The position numbers were made by a program, and so were the translations under genes. From Parvularculaceae bacterium (lineage in GTDB: Bacteria > Pseudomonadota > Alphaproteobacteria > Caulobacterales > Parvularculaceae), in the NCBI GenBank assembly GCA_013389125.1, contig JACADX010000041.1, positions 1-7,880 of the forward strand: a DNA stretch of 7,880 nt, written 5' to 3'. Positions 6,471-7,880 of the stretch are shown one piece after another (the stretch's first letter is position 1; every line of letters starts with the position of its first letter). The notes under the pieces are model-generated. The model was not told the origin of the DNA. It saw only the letters and a list, made by a program, of their open reading frames with translations, and did not search any database.

Positions 6471-6589
6471 AGCTTCGCGCCATGATTCGGAATCAGTGCG
6501 CTCGCTCTAATCCTTGTTCGTCACGGCGTTCGCCGCTCCGCGCCTCAGTCGCGCTGAACCGCGCACGCTTCACCGCACGCCGCTCTAAA
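6471..6589. repeat. Dispersed intergenic repeat, copy 2 (about 119 bp)
   Basis: This copy matches 172-273 in the same orientation and order: AGCTTCGCGCCA, TGATTCGGAATCA (6483-6495, a 13-base palindrome), GCTCTAATCCTTGTT (6504-6518), GCGCTGAACCGCGC (6551-6564) and CGCACGCCGCTCTAAA (6574-6589). It carries about 17 extra bases near 6530-6550. It starts on the base after the TAA of the plus-strand TonB-C gene and ends across the TAG (6585-6587) of the minus-strand coiled-coil gene, so it is the entire spacer between two convergent genes. It is therefore a candidate bidirectional transcript end, although no T-run terminator is visible. Confidence 0.85.
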
Positions 6590-7880
6590 ACCCGCCGCCG
6601 GTCCTGAAGCCGCCGCCGCGGCGCCCGCCGCCTGACGGCAGTCGCGGCATGCGCGGCGGGCGGGGAGGGCGCGGCAGGCGCAATTCGCCGGGCGTTCTTG
6701 GAATGACCGGTCCGCCGCGCCGCGCGCGCTCCGACCATTCGTCGCCCCAGGAGCCGCCCATCCGGCCGCCCCAATTGTCCGGCAGGCCGAACATGTCGCG
6801 CCACTCGTCGCCGCCGAAATCATTGTCCCAGTCGCGCCGTCGCGTCCTGTGGCCGCGCTCGATGCGCTTCCAGAGATCATTCTTGTCGAGCGCGCCGCGA
6901 AGAAACTCGGCAAGCATGATCGCAAGCGCGTCCTTGCCGCTGAACTCCGAATACGGACTGTCATAGCGCGCGCTCTTGAAGCGGCGCCGCATGTCCTCAA
7001 GTTCGGTCAGGCGCCGGCCGAGCCCCTGGAGCGATCCGATTGCTCTCTTGCGCGTCTCCTCGAATTCCATGCGCTCGCGGCGCGCGACGACGAGCGCGTC
7101 GATGAGCCGGTCGTCCTCAAGGCTCGCCGTCTCGGCGGCGACGACCTTCAAATCGGGAACGGCGATCCGCGACAGCGCGTCGGCGAGGAGCTTGCGCGCC
7201 TCGTCAATCGGCCCCGCTTCGCCGGCGGCCGCCGCGGCGTGGCGCTCGGCGAGGTCCTTGTGCGTCGCCTCCGCCTCCGCGATCCGACCGTCAAGCGTTT
7301 CAACGCGCGCGCGCGCGGCGCCGACGGCGTCGCGAAGCTTGCCGACGCCGTCCCTTTCGAGCGCCTCGCGCTCCATTCCCTCAATCGCGCCGCGCGCCGC
7401 CTCCGCCTGCGCATTGAGCTGCGCGACGTGATCGGCGAAGCGAACCGGAATTTCGAGGAGGCGCTCGTAATTGAGGCGGTGATCGCGGTATTTGATGAGG
7501 CTTGCGACCCAATTGTCGAGCAGAGCGAAGAGCGGAAACGCGCGATAGTCCCGCGTCCCGAACTTTCGGTCGAAAAGATACTTGAAGAGAGGGTCGCTCT
7601 CGTAGGCGGCGCCCTTTTTCGCGCGATCTTCTTCGGCGACGGCGAGCTTTTGTTCGGCGCGCGCCGCCATCGCCGTCAGGTCTTCGAGCGCGTTCGCCTC
7701 GCGCGCATAGGCGTCCGACTTCTCGAGCCTCGCCCGCGTCGCCGCGGTCGCCTCGTCATGCCGCGCGACCGCCTCCTCGACGTCCGCTTCCGCGCTCGCG
7801 CGCGCCGCCTCGAGCCGTTCAAGCTCGCGCGCGGCGGCCTCGCGCGCCGCCGCCATCTCGGCGACGGCGCGCTCATGCGC
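6585..7880 (-). CDS. Coiled-coil protein with Gly/Arg/Pro-rich tail, 5' end outside the window
   Basis: At least 431 residues are visible, and the frame stays open to the window edge. The ATG at 7856 sits inside the same Ala/Glu/Arg helix text (AHERAVAE precedes it) and lacks a ribosome site, so the real start is probably outside. From the visible N-terminus: a long coiled coil (about 1-95); a conserved-looking aromatic globular patch beginning DPLFKYLFDRKFGTRDY; a second coiled coil (about 150-225); more helices; SEFSGKDALAIMLAEFLRG near 315-335; then a tail of about 80 residues rich in Trp/Gly/Asp, then Arg/Pro (RPPRPPRMPRLP), ending in GGG repeats. No signal peptide or membrane segment is visible in this part. 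I recognise no family. The coiled coils suggest a structural or scaffolding role. The stop codon is supplied by a dispersed repeat. Confidence 0.8.
   Translation of the reverse strand, partial: AHERAVAEMAAAREAAARELERLEAARASAEADVEEAVARHDEATAATRARLEKSDAYAREANALEDLTAMAARAEQKLAVAEEDRAKKGAAYESDPLFKYLFDRKFGTRDYRAFPLFALLDNWVASLIKYRDHRLNYERLLEIPVRFADHVAQLNAQAEAARGAIEGMEREALERDGVGKLRDAVGAARARVETLDGRIAEAEATHKDLAERHAAAAAGEAGPIDEARKLLADALSRIAVPDLKVVAAETASLEDDRLIDALVVARRERMEFEETRKRAIGSLQGLGRRLTELEDMRRRFKSARYDSPYSEFSGKDALAIMLAEFLRGALDKNDLWKRIERGHRTRRRDWDNDFGGDEWRDMFGLPDNWGGRMGGSWGDEWSERARRGGPVIPRTPGELRLPRPPRPPRMPRLPSGGGRRGGGFRTGGGF

Noticed and set aside
172..6589. Composite mobile element bounded by the two repeat copies
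   Set aside because: No transposase or integrase gene and no target-site duplication are seen; the copies differ in length and look like ordinary dispersed intergenic repeats.

Overview
The window is GC-rich, densely coded DNA, with short gaps, ATGA-type gene overlaps and strong G/C third-position bias. Its content (an RpoE/ChrR-type ECF sigma and anti-sigma pair, a COG2907-type FAD oxidoreductase next to a DUF1365 protein, and dispersed TTAGAGC/GATTCGGAATC-type intergenic repeats) points to an alphaproteobacterium, probably in the Hyphomicrobiales. I cannot name the genus from sequence alone. No RNA gene, CRISPR array, transposase or phage gene was seen.

Layout. (1) 1-268 is an intergenic stretch whose right part (172-273) is copy 1 of a dispersed repeat. 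(2) 269-1535, minus strand: an ECF sigma factor gene followed by its overlapping zinc-binding, cupin-containing anti-sigma gene. A close match to an RpoE-type promoter (TGATCC, 17 bp, TAATAA) lies just upstream at 1561-1589. (3) 1707-3865, plus strand and divergent: an FAD-dependent amine-oxidase-like flavoprotein and a DUF1365 protein joined by an ATGA overlap, preceded by a weaker version of the same promoter (TAATCC, 18 bp, TAATGA). (4) 4029-5144, plus: a YbdK-type glutamate-cysteine-ligase-like carboxylate-amine ligase. (5) 5277-6470, plus: an exported protein with three TonB-C-like domains, each carrying a cysteine pair, and a helical C-terminus. (6) 6471-6589: repeat copy 2, filling the convergent gap. 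(7) 6585-7880, minus: the 3' part of a large coiled-coil protein with a Gly/Arg/Pro-rich tail, running out of the window.

How the genes fit together. The central block (269-3865) reads as a compact photooxidative-stress (singlet oxygen) module. ChrR-type anti-sigma would hold the sigma factor until singlet oxygen or a related oxidant releases it; the sigma factor would then transcribe its own operon and the divergent flavoprotein-DUF1365 pair, whose relatives often neighbour cyclopropane-fatty-acid-synthase-like methyltransferase genes and are suspected of acting on membrane lipids. No such methyltransferase gene is present here. YbdK could contribute a gamma-glutamyl-type product, but nothing in the sequence ties it to the regulon.

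The two features least explained by known families are the direct-repeat pair, whose copies each supply the TAG stop codon of a minus-strand gene, and the triple TonB-C protein that lacks a membrane anchor.
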